NCBI RefSeq assembly: GCF_019399895.1
Contig: NC_091869.1
Location: 992,001-1,056,000, forward strand
From: Cardiocondyla obscurior
Lineage: Eukaryota; Arthropoda; Insecta; Hymenoptera; Formicidae
Direction of reading: 5' to 3'
Length of the DNA stretch: 64,000 nucleotides
Under the pieces are notes generated by a model. It saw only the letters and a program-made list of their open reading frames with translations. It was not told the origin of the DNA and did no database searches. The position numbers were made by a program, and so were the translations under genes. Numbering within the stretch: position 1 is the first letter of the stretch; every line of letters starts with the position of its first letter. Shown piece after piece: positions 35,582 through 47,286 of this stretch.

Positions 35582-38500
35582 TGTAATTTGTAACGTTATT
35601 TTTTTATTAATCACATAAAAAAAAAGGAGAACTAGGAAGGTCTACTTAATTTTTTAAGTTACTTGTGTGATTAATTGTATTTATATTTGAACATATCGCG
35701 CAAAATTTATCAATAACGTGTATTTGAAAGTAACTGTTCGATAATCAAATCAAATTTAAGTTCCGATACATTTGTTGAAGTTATACGCAACTTATTTTTA
35801 TATACATATATATATATATTTTTTTTTTTTTTGCCATTCCAAAGTTACATGCGATTATTTTTTACATTGTATGTGTTACGCACAGCGGATCATGGATATG
35901 GATATATCGCATGCAGATGTACGTATATCGCATGACGCCACCGTATTTAAAATATTATTTATGCGCGAGATCGCAATAGTTGGAATTTAGTTGACTACTT
36001 ACCGATCTAGATTTAGAGTGAGTACGTTTTTAATCGAAGCGCTGTACCGAAGTATTAATTGAAATTGCACAACAATGATATAACTTTTATATATAATTAA
36101 GGTTGTATTTACAATTGTATACGCGTATTGATTTGTGTTGTTATCGAACCCTTTTAATAAAAGTCACTGTTGTTTTGAAGCTGTGCCGGACGGTGGTTTT
36201 TCCACACGAATTACTGGGCGCGTACGTACGCAAACTCGTCCGACGATACCGGAACCTGACGATCCTATCGCAAATGAAATTATGCGGAATATAGGGCCGG
36301 CATTCCATTTGTCATTTACGATATTTCACGGGGATTTATTCGCACGGAAAATTTAACATGCGTTTTACTCGTAAAAATAAATCACGTCGCTCGAATGGAT
36401 TTTCACGTCCTCTGTTTCTCGGGCCGGGAGCACGTGGCGTAACGTTGATAACGGCGGAAGTTTGGCTCCTTTTGAGAAGGTGAAGCGTTGATCCACACGC
36501 TAAGCGCGCGTTCAGCATTAAACTGACTGGCCGCCTCCCATTGTGTGTTTACCATCATCCATCGTGATCTTGCGTTATTACGCAAATGCAATCACATTAT
36601 GCCAAATGTAACTGTCTGAGTCCCTTCGTGTTTACGTTTGAATGCGATTTCCATATTAGATATATGAAACTCGGTATTATATAGGTGGCCGTATCTAGCC
36701 GTTAAATGCGCCGCCAAACACAGATGCGAACGTTGACTCGGACAATTCCGGCAACAAATATTCGGCCGTGCTTATCAGCGTTCACGTGCGTTCTCTGTTT
36801 GTACGAAACCGCAGGATTGCGAGCCGCGTAAAACAAGTCATTTGGAACATCCGTCAGTCTGCAATCGAAATAGCTCACGTTCAGTGGGTGTAAAAGTTTC
36901 CGGGATTTAATGAGGGATGATCAAAGAAAAGAAGCGCAAGATCCCAATGTCTTTTTTTTTTTTTATATATAGATTTATTGATGACTTCTTAATATCCGTT
37001 GATAAAGTTGTTTATGTACAAAATAACGCTGGAATATCCCTATTAATATTATTATTACTATTATTATTATATTATTAATGACCTATTGTTATGGCCCGGG
37101 GACTTTCTCTTTGCCTTGAAAGAGAACAGCCCTCTTCTCGCTCGGCTCGAGCGGGATTCAGAGTACGCTCGGTTGTCTTTTCTATACCGAAAAACAGCGC
37201 TTTTCCCGCACGCCTTCTTTCCTTTCGCGCTCGCTCCCGCAAATGCAAAGAAATAATATTTACACAAGCCGATCGCGACTGGATCGACTCCTCCACCGGA
37301 GAGCGGACGAAAAAGAAGGCCGCGGAATCAGCGAAACGTGACACGTCCACGCCGTACTCGCCTTTTATAGTACACACCTTAATGAAGGATCCTCGTTAAG
37401 TGAAGAGAAAATCGAGTATAGGCGACGAATGCAAATTTCGTTAAACGCGTGTTGTGTGTATGCGTGTGCGTGTCGTCCCGCATCCTCTCGTCGCGTCGCG
37501 TTTAAATTTTCATTTCCCTCATATTTATTTCGAATTATACCCCGCCTGATGAATTCTCATTTACTGTCGCCGAAATAAAATCCAGAAAAGATGAAATCCG
37601 AGGGAATCGCGCACGGTTCGAAAAAAAAGAAATAAAAAAAAATAGGGATTCGGAGCTTTTTATCGCGGGATTTGAGGGATAGAAACTGGAGTTGTCTTGA
37701 TTGTACCGAATAAATTTCGGAGTTCCGTTTATTCGATAAAGAAAAAGAAAAAAAAAAGATTTCCGCGCTTTCAGGGAAATGAGATCGAGATAAAGAGATC
37801 GCGCATCTTTCGCCGACTCTCGGCGACGAGCAACGCACGGCGAGAATGCGGGCCGTCTTATCACCCTCGGCAGAGCAACTCCGGGGGTGTATTTACAGCG
37901 GGGACGGGAGAATCGCGGGGAAGCTGTGCCACTTGTGTACATACCCACGACGTAACGACCGTCGCGGTTACTCCGCGAAACGACTGATGTGATCGATACG
38001 TGGCGTGCGAAAGTGATAACCACCCTCCACCGAGCCAGAAATACACTGCTGAACCTCTCTCGCAAACCCGACGCGGTCGTTTAATAATATATACATATAT
38101 ATTAAAAAAAAAAAAAAAAAAGAGGACATTCCATCGCGCCCATTTGCGGCCAGAAGTGTTAGCTCTCGGATGCACGAGGGTGGTTATTGATTAATAAACG
38201 ACGGATCACGTTCGCGTCGTTCTCCCAGGGAAAGAGGGACAGACAGAAAAGGCGAAAGAACGCGTTTAAGTTTATCGCGGAAAGATCTGCTGTGAATTCC
38301 GATTGCGGCTATCACGTAAGAAGAAAAAAGAAAACGTCGCGCTCTGACGGAACGGTCCTCCCAGATTTTTCTTTATGGATATTTCCGCAGGTGCCGATTT
38401 GCCGCGGCAGCGACTTAACACTTTAATTTAATTTTCACTTAACTCGCTGTTTTTCTTTTTTTTATTATTTCTTTTTATGCTTTGTCTCTATTTTTCGCGG

Positions 38501-41500
38501 AGGAAATGTATTTCAGCGCGCTTTGTAAACGCGCGACCGTTTCGGTCGCGAACTTTTTTAGGCGCGGAGGGCTTTTTTACGAGCGAGCGAAATTTCGCGC
38601 GTGTTTACGCGAACGCGGGCGAACTCGTCCCGGTAATTAAACTTGTCCTTCCAATTCGATTCTAACGTATACGGTTTGGAAAGTTACGCGCACTCTTTTT
38701 TTTTTTTTATTTTATTTCCGGCCGTAATTCGTTCCAGGCGATAACACGGGATGTTCTTGCACGATGGAAAGCGTAACGATTTGGAAAAGTGCGCGGGAAA
38801 GCTCATCGAGCTCGGTGCACCGTCGTATTAACTAAAACCGCGATTTCGGAAAACGTCCTCGCGATAATCCGCGATCGCGCCGTTACTCCGTGGCTCGTGC
38901 GGCTTGCAGCTTCCAGCTTTCCTCTCGCGCGAACTCGGACCGTCGCCGATCGGAAAACCGAGTTTCACGATCGTTCGAGGTCCTTCCGTTCGCCTCGAAG
39001 GAGATACTTCTTCCTCTTTTCTTTTTATTTAGCGCGGGGAAGAAATCGCTCGATAGATTAGCAGCTTGAAAATACTTTAAGCGGTTTAAGGATGAATATT
39101 GCTTTCTCAATAAGGCTTCGCTATGCTTTACACGAATGTACAGTGTGGTGTGGTGTGGTGCGTGCCTTTGTGCGAACACACGGTGTGTAGGCGTATGTGT
39201 GGTGTCTGTGTACACTTGTACCGGCTTCGTCCGCCGATCGGATCTCGACCCGGAAACGAATCTCGATCCTCTGTGATCACCCTTTCCGAACCCGAAGCGC
39301 GCGGAGATGAGATCGCAGAATTGTACAATCGCCTAAGAACATCGATCGATAGAAAAAGCTTTAAGTTCCGCCATCCAGGAGAAGCGCGAAGTATCGCTCT
39401 AATGATATACGATCGCTCATGGAATGTCCACATACCGTCTGATTCATCCGACGAGAAACAACACGCAATTCCACACGAGCTTGACTCAAACGCGAATCAA
39501 GAGCTACCACATATTTATAATATATCACAAGATAAGATTAGGTCGTTTAAATTCGATACACGGGGTAGTTTTGACGAAGGAGAGTTCGGTTAATCGCTCG
39601 CGATGCGTTCCGCGTGATCACTTCCCTTTCTAGGTCGAGCGTACATTTAAAGAATTAAGAAGTCGATAAGAAGAAAACCATCGCGCGCTCGTATTCCTAC
39701 GATTTTTATATCACTCCTGTAAACGAACGCACGAGAGCGAACTTACGTGAACGTCGAGATCAGCCGTAACGTCCACAAAGCCGCGTAGAAAAATAAACGA
39801 TCAGAAATAGGAGACCCGATTTTTCTGATAATAAAGAATTAGGGTCACACCGGAAACGCGTCTGCGGAGGATCGGTCGTTGCGCTCGCCTTTCCGCGGAC
39901 GCCAGGCTTCCCGTTTATCATAACGCGCACCTACGTTCAGGAATCGCGATCACAATGGCACAGAACGCGCATTGATACTAAGTTTATCGAGAGACGGCCG
40001 ATAAGCGGCAGTGCTTGCACACCGACACCTCCGACGAGAGATTACATTGCGCGCCGCTAAGTACGCGGAATTTCGTCAATCGACACCCTGTCGTCGTCCG
40101 ATAACGGCGTCGCGAGCTCGCGGTCGAATGGCAGAACTCGAGCTTATCTCTCGAACGGCAGAAGGAACTCGAATGAGTTGTGTGTTATGACGAGATATGA
40201 GACGAGAGAGGTAACGCGCGCGCCTTTCGGCGTGCCGCCGAATTTAGGGGGTCGAGTTCGCAATGAAACGTACGAGCGAAGAGGGAATGAAACAGCACCG
40301 CGGCGTTGTTATAAATAAAATAGACACGTTACGTAATAGCGTAATACTAGCGCGAGGAATGTCAGATACTGAAAGACGTAACTGCGTAAGTGATTCTACG
40401 CTCGCATCCTCAATTGGCTCGAAATTTTCACTTTTATTCGTATTTTTATTGAGGGAGCTTCAATCTCAAACTCGATATCTCTGTGGGGAGCGCCAACGGG
40501 ATGTCTCCTCAGGATTCGGTCGTACTTATTGAACTTATATTCCTTATAAAACGCTTCAAACGTCAAACGCCCCGCTCGTACGTATCACTTTTCGCAAGCG
40601 CGTGTCGTACGCAATCGATACGAAATGGAGAAATGATATAATAGGCCTTACGAACTACCGGCGCTCAATTTTTGTACAATAATTTAATATCTCGGTTAAT
40701 TTTACTCGATCGTACTCGATCGCTTCTCGCTTTTCGCATCTTCTCTTATCCCTCCCGCCTTCCCTTTCTTCTTTCTTTCTTTTTTTTTCTTTTATTTTTT
40801 TTTTTTCCGAAAACGCGTCGACTGACTAGCGATACGATAACGTTACAATAGTGATTTTTAGTATGACGGTCATATCGTAAAATATACACTTTTTGCCGTT
40901 CCACTTTTATCGCGACGGCCTTTTAATACTCTTTTTTTTTTCTCTCTCTCACTTTCGCTCGAAACTACTTATGATACTTGAACCCCGACACATTTACAAT
41001 GTATTTTAATTACAAATACGCTACTTAAGATTTATCCGACGGCTCGCCTCGGTACAATTAGAGTTAACCGGGATCGCAAATCACGGGGAAAGCCCCAGAC
41101 CGGGATTGTACGGGTGAGAAAATATATGCAGCGATTCTAAACTTAGGCGCCGTTTGCTTGTCCGCGCTTGTTAACGATTCTCGGCGATATCGCAATACGA
41201 ATTCGGCAGGAATTAAATGGTAAGCGCGTCGCAACTTAACACAAAAAATATACAGACATCATCGTCATTTTAATCAGAATTACTTTAGGACATACATATT
41301 TTTTTCAAATCATTTTTCGCATTCTCTCTCGTCGTCGTGCCAACACTCGATGCCCGTGAAATGTTCACATTGCAATATATTTGTTCGGGTTTACAATTTA
41401 ATATTTTTTTTTTTACGTTTCTCGTAAAATTTAAAAAAAAAATGAGAAAGAGATAGAGAGAGAGAGCAAAAATGTTTTTTTTGATTAAAATGACGATATG

Positions 41501-43630
41501 GGAAAAACAAACGTGTCGCATCTCGCGAGAGACGAGCGTAAAGTGCATTCGCGCTTTGACGTTGAGATTACAACTGATTGTAAACACAAAAGAGCCTCCC
41601 GTGCGAAACGAGCACTGTGAAAAAAAAAGCGCTTTGCAGAAAATAAGATCGTCAATTTGGAGAGCTTTATTAGCGTTACGTAGCGCGTGTCTCGCACGAG
41701 GAATCTCTTCGATTTGCAAAGTTCGACGGGGATAAAGACATCGGGCGAAAATTCGCAAAGTTTCCTCCGGATATTTCGGTTGGCTCTCTCGAACTTGCGA
41801 AATTAGATACGCTAGTTCTCCCCATCAATGTCTCGACGTAGGAGCTGCCCGGTCGCTCCTTCAGCGCGTCTATTCACGAGCGTTCGCTTCGCCGAACGTG
41901 CATTACGCGTATCTTCAAAATGCACAACGCAGCGCAGAAATATTGCGATCTTTTATGTGTACAAATATAATAATATTTCCATGTGTGTACGCGTATAAAC
42001 ATATCCCTAAGGAAAGTTATAGCTTGCGTTAAAGCAAGAGATTATTTGCTTCCTCCTTTTTTTTTCTGTTTGCGCCAGCATTTTATTTTCGCAAAAGTCA
42101 TTCTGTAAAACGAGCGCAGCGCGAACTCTCGCGAATTTCAAAGCGGTCTCTTTAACGCCGGTTTTTTTTTTCTTTTTTACGGTACGCCGAGACCTGCCTG
42201 TAAAATATCGAAAACAGTTACAGTATAAAATACAGAAATCGTATCGCAACGTGCAAAAAATGTATTTGGCTCTTCTTCGTGACAGTCGAAAATTGAGCTG
42301 AAATAATGGTCTGAATCGTTTTCGGAATTGGCGACGCTGTCGCGGCCGGCCGGCTATCGAAAAGCGTAGATCACGCGGTTTGATTTTGCATCGAACTTAT
42401 TTCTAAGAGCGGTCACGCTCGGGAAATGATATTTTGAACACCAGGGTTATTGTGAATACAATCGTTTTGAGCCGCTCGCTTCTTTCGCAGCGATTGGAAT
42501 GCTTGTAAAGCCAGTCCAGCTGTTCGTTGAAAAAAAATCAACGTGTACTTCGATTATCGGGGGGGACCTCGACACCAGAGAAAATTAAAAATCGGAATTT
42601 TATCAACGATTGCTCGAAAATTGCTCGCGGATCTCGAAACTCCGTTACAAGGATATCTTTCGCTCTCCTTTTGCGCTCCAATTTGTTAACGGTGATAAGC
42701 GACAATGCATACGTTTTAATTCCACCTCGTGGGCGCGGTGAGACGCCATAAATTTCTGCTTCCGCCCGACGAATTCGCGTCGCGTGTGAAATAATAAAAT
42801 TTCCGAGGCCAAATCGGCGTCAACGGAGCGGAAAGGGTTTTACGAGCGAGGATGAGTGTCCTTGAGACATGTGCAGACGCATCTCGTACAGAAGAGAATT
42901 CTACGCGGTTATACCTAAAAATGGAGCAATATATCTCGGGGCGGCGGCGCCGAGCAGCGGCGTTACTCCATTATCGATAGTAACTTCACTCCTGCCGTGT
43001 CTCTTTCTTCGCCGTCCGATGCATCCGTAATTTACCTCCGATAAATCATGCCCGATACCCGCTACCGCTACTCGCCGTCCGCTACCTCGCCTGACGAAAC
43101 ACCCTCCGCTAGCAACTTTTTAGCGCGTATTGCTCCGCGTTTAATTTTGGAAATACAACGTTCGCCGTGGGTGCACGTGGATTTTGAATTACAGCCGCCG
43201 GGAGACCGACGGCCGCTCGTAAGAAAGCAATCGCTCCGGAAATAATCGCGACATTACGCGAAATAGCCCCGAGAGAAAGAGAGGGTGGGAGAGTTCAAAT
43301 CAACACGCGTCTTCTGCAAATACTAAACCGTGTTCAATTTCCGTCCGATTTCCGCTGTGTCGCGAAGTTAAACGCCGCGAAGCCTAATCCCCGAGAACCC
43401 GTTGCAGATTCAACTGGGGCTGAAATTCCGCCGCTCTCTCCACGCCCAGCAGCGAACGAACGGCTGCATCACGCCGTCGCCGTCGCCGCCGGAGTCGATT
43501 CAAGGTGCAGTCACCTTTCTCAAGCCGGGTGACCGTGGAATTCCACTGGGTACACTCGGGCGGAAAAATAATCTCGTTCCGTAAAGTACATCTTCGCCGT
43601 GCACCTCGCTTCTAGCCCGTTCTCCAAGTT

Positions 43631-43650
43631 CTCTCTCTCTCTCTCTCTCT
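43631..43650. repeat. (CT)n microsatellite
   Basis: Ten CT units continuing into a longer pyrimidine-rich stretch. Confidence 0.88.
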
Positions 43651-44956
43651 TCCTCTCTTTTCCTTTTTTCTCTCTCAATTTTTCTCTCCTTCCCTCGCTT
43701 TCCCGTACTCTCTACCGCGACCATTACGTCGGTCGGCGAACCAACTTAAACTCGACCGCGCCCCGTGCATTTTAATGCAGCCGCGATTTATCAGAGCCGC
43801 GGGATTTTCGATGCCCCCGCCCGTCACAGCGGTACGGAAATTGCCTCCCTCGTGTAATGCCGAAAGTAAAAGTGAACCGGAAGATTACCCACGTGGCGGA
43901 TACCGACGCTGCGATTCGGTGGCGATTAAACGGCGGTGCACCGGCGGCGAGCGGAGCAAAGTCGAACAGGAATCCGGTCTACCGTGTCGCAGCGGGAGCA
44001 TGAGGAGATGCTGCCTTTCTCACGAGGATTCGAAACCTCGGTGTCGGCAAAATGGGTCGCGTCTCTGATCTCGGCTTCTTCTCGTGGGACATGTGACGTC
44101 GCGCAATTGACGGGCGCAACGTGTTCCTCGACGAACGAAATCGCAGTTCAAAGCTTTTTCCTTTTCTTTTCTCTTTTTTTTTTTCTTTTCGTACAAAAAT
44201 AATTATTACCCGTTCACCGATGAGTTTCATAACTTATTAATTATTAGCTGTCGGTTTGCTGTCTGCCAGTTATTTACTATCCGAGAGAAACGCGAAGCTT
44301 TGGTAGCGTGAATAACGAGGAGAATTTCAATTTCGAGAGAATATCACGTTTCAAATCGGTCTTTAAGTGTAAACGCCCATTCGCATTGCATCGTATTACC
44401 GCTCGAGGATTCTCTCGACATCCACTTACAAGTTGTTAGAAGATCGACGTGACCCCTCCCCACCCACCCACCCACCGACCTCCCGCCCGCGATCTGAAAG
44501 ACACTCATCCGCTGAAACGAAGAGAGGAACGGACGATATCCGCGTTTTTAGAAACCTGCACGGTTCCCTAACAGCAGCGTAAACCTTCTTAAGGTTAAAT
44601 CCCTAACGCGATCTTACTTTAAACTTACATGTCGACCAGAGAGGAAAAAGAAAACGACCGTTCTTACATCGCTAATTCGCGTCGCGATATCAGATAACAT
44701 TTTGATAGTTTCTCCATCCACCCAGCGATCTCTCTCGGCGATCGAGGGATCAAATCGGATACCTGCTTACCGATCGCATCCCGCTCTCTCTCTCTCTCCT
44801 CTCCGATTTAGTACGCAGGTATCCGGGAACTCGACGACGATCTAGTCTTAAAGTTAAAGATAATCGAGGACGCGTTGACACTAGCTCAACTATACCGTCT
44901 CTATCGTGCCTCTGTACATTGGTGTTTTTATTTAGAAAATAATTCGACCGTTTAGA

Positions 44957-45053
44957 ATATATATATATAATTTATGTATATATATATTTATATATATATA
45001 CTTTTTTTTATTTATATATATATATCTGTTCATATATATATATATATATTTAT
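44957..45053. repeat. Compound (TA)n microsatellite
   Basis: Nearly 100 bp of TA repeats broken by short T runs. Confidence 0.9.
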
Positions 45054-46066
45054 TAGCTGCTTCCTACGTTGCTTAAAGTACGGTTCTCCTCGCGTATGAT
45101 ACACGTCTCGTCTCACGCGACACGAGCTCTCGTTTTGCGCGTCTGCCTGGAATAAAGCGACCGAGCGGCGATCGATGAATCTTCAACCAGTCGCTCTCGT
45201 TCTCCGAATATCGTGGATCTTCAACGGCGTGCGCGACTCGTTAAGCTCTCGCCCTCGGATCGGCCTCAAGAATGACTCGGCATAGACCGAATGCGCTATC
45301 GAACTTCGGCTTCGATCGAGCTCGGCGGTCTCGGCACGATTGTCAAGCGGTCGACCGCGCGTATAGAATTTTCTTTTTTTTTTTACGCGTTTAATGTGTG
45401 TGTGTATGCGTGTTCGCGTGTCGTATGGAACACAACAGGCTCCAGTGTGGCCGATGGCCCGTCATTTCCGGGAGGGGCAGAAAAGGGAAAGAGGGAGGGA
45501 ATCGTGGACCGACCTCCTCGCGGGTTATCCATCCGCGAGGGATTTCCGTTTAGCATCACTCATCCTCGACAGTGCTGATCCTGCGGTCATCAGTGATAAG
45601 ACGGGCGTGATAAAAATCCCGGCGAAAGTCACTCCGTGCCCGTCGGGGTCTTCTTTTCCTCGGGACTCCGAGACGAGGACTCCCCACGGTGACGCAGAGT
45701 GGGTATTAATCTTCGAGTAGTCGCGCGGGATGATGGGCTTATTAAGGACCGCTTACGGTTATAGACGAGGTGTATAATTTTCGGAATGCCATCTCGTACC
45801 AGAAAAGATATCATTTTCACAGATATATTTAATCCGGACTATTACCCGCACCTTTTACGTTACAATGGGGAGCCCATTGGTTTTTTTTTTTTTTTTGCCT
45901 GATATATATTTTTAGACCAAAGAAAGATAATTTTTTTTTTCTTTTAATTAGACAAATAATTAAAAAAATTATTTTAAATATAATCATCGGTCGTATTTAG
46001 ATTTTGTGTCATTTAAATTGTATTATAAAACTCACAGTTGATTATTAAATAAATATTAATTATTTT

Positions 46067-46072
46067 TTTATT
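46067..46072 (-). terminator. Possible poly(A) signal of the LRR gene
   Basis: AATAAA on the minus strand lies about 510 bp after the distal stop (46579) and about 1.2 kb after the first stop (47287). The message would therefore include the whole extension frame whichever stop is used. Confidence 0.45.
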
Positions 46073-46578
46073 TAATAAAAACGCTACGATTAAGTTGCGA
46101 AAGTGATTACGTAAAAGATTAGATTTTGTTCGCTTTTTTCTTTGAATTTAAATAAAAGTAATTAGCAGGTAGCACCGACCGCTGGCTTTTCGCTAATCGT
46201 AATCATTCGCGATGGTCGATCCACGACGATACTGATATTTCGATCGTATACGAATAACAGTCTCGTATATATTGTATATCATGGCGATATGGCGAACACA
46301 CTTCTGGTGTGGTCTTTTTGGTCTCGCTTCTTGATATTCTTCGCTAACGTTTCGTCAGTCTTCTTTCTAATTTTAATTCTCTTCTGTGCTGCGCGACGAG
46401 AGGAACTTTCTTCCGATTGGTCTCCTTCATCATCTCTGCAAATTGTCAGTTACGAATTCCTTCATATTATATTACATAACACGGAGGAATCAATGACGAT
46501 CGCGTCCTGCGATCGCGTTTTTCACAGATCCCGTGCTACGTTTTCCTGATCTGCAACACGACGCCACCGATGGACCGT

Positions 46579-47286
46579 CTACGCTCGGTACGTGCCGATC
46601 ACGCCCATGTCGAGGCTGTCACGCAACTCCATCTCCAGCTGGGCTTCTCTGTGCTTGTCGGACCGGTGCGACGTAATCGGTGGCGGCGGTGGAGGAGGCG
46701 GTGGACCACCGTCCCGCTCGCGATTTCTCTCGCGGCCGGACGACCTGTCTTTCTCGCGCTCTCTCGTGTGGTGATGATAATGATGTGCAGCGTGGCCATT
46801 GACCGGCAGCGTAGGGTACGAAGATTGGCCGCAGCTGGGCTGATGCCTGGAGGGCAGTGGCGGCGGTGACGGCTGACGGCGGCCACCGCCGGTCGGGACT
46901 CCGTTTTGAAGTCCGGACTCTAGAGTTCGTATCCGATCGTCCGATTCTCTGGCGGAGAGTTGCGGTTGCGAGTGCGGCGTACGGCGCAATGAATGACTGG
47001 AATAATGAGATCTCGCGCCGCTAGATGCGACCCCGTCGATCGGCGTTGCGCTCAACGATGCTGTGCCGTCGTCCACGACACCTCTGACCCCACCTCCCGT
47101 TCCGCCGTTTCCTCCTCCTCCTCCGCGGTGACCGGACGCGTTGTTCGCGACGGGCAGCGTTCCCGGGCGGCGCATCTGACGCGCCGTCTCGCCATCGATG
47201 TAGGTGAAGCCCTCGGCGAGGGTGGTGCTGCCGTGAGGCAGAAACCAAACCCCGCCGGTCCCGGGGCTCGCCGCCCGAAGTTCTAG
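46579..47286 (-). CDS. In-frame 235-codon extension after the LRR stop (readthrough candidate)
   Basis: The frame continues directly from the LRR protein stop TAG (47287..47289) with no stop until TAG at 46579. The first 40 residues look like ordinary protein (GVWFLPHGSTTLAEGFTYID, then GETARQM). The rest is low complexity, including a Gly-rich block, a Ser/Pro block, HHYHHH, an Arg/Glu-rich stretch and a run of nine prolines. It ends SLDMGVIGTYRA. The stop context is TAG CTAG, matching the stop-plus-CUAG arrangement known from readthrough genes. Codons are GC-rich like the LRR exon upstream. Alternatives are splicing around the stop, a sequencing error, or a recent nonsense mutation in a longer tail. 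The extension looks like an intracellular disordered tail. Confidence 0.6.
   Translation of the reverse strand, partial: LELRAASPGTGGVWFLPHGSTTLAEGFTYIDGETARQMRRPGTLPVANNASGHRGGGGGNGGTGGGVRGVVDDGTASLSATPIDGVASSGARSHYSSHSLRRTPHSQPQLSARESDDRIRTLESGLQNGVPTGGGRRQPSPPPLPSRHQPSCGQSSYPTLPVNGHAAHHYHHHTREREKDRSSGRERNRERDGGPPPPPPPPPITSHRSDKHREAQLEMELRDSLDMGVIGTYRA

Larger units (their letters stand above)
35620..46060. other. About 10 kb without recognised genes
   Basis: The sequence alternates AT-rich stretches with CpG-rich patches and many poly(A)/poly(T) runs. Microsatellites occur at 39143..39161 (GTGTG units), 43631..43650 (CT) and 44957..45053 (TA). Open frames are short, overlap antisense frames and show no known domain. 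No tRNA, snRNA or transposase was seen. Confidence 0.4.

Noticed and set aside
39213..39593. Plus-strand frame with a protein-like acidic second half
   Set aside because: Its start lies in GTGTG repeats and no convincing acceptor precedes the better half. Worth a conservation test but not supported.
46289..46549. Plus-strand 86-codon hydrophobic frame
   Set aside because: Antisense to the probable 3' UTR of the LRR gene. The hydrophobic stretch comes from T-rich sequence, and no promoter or splice sites were seen.
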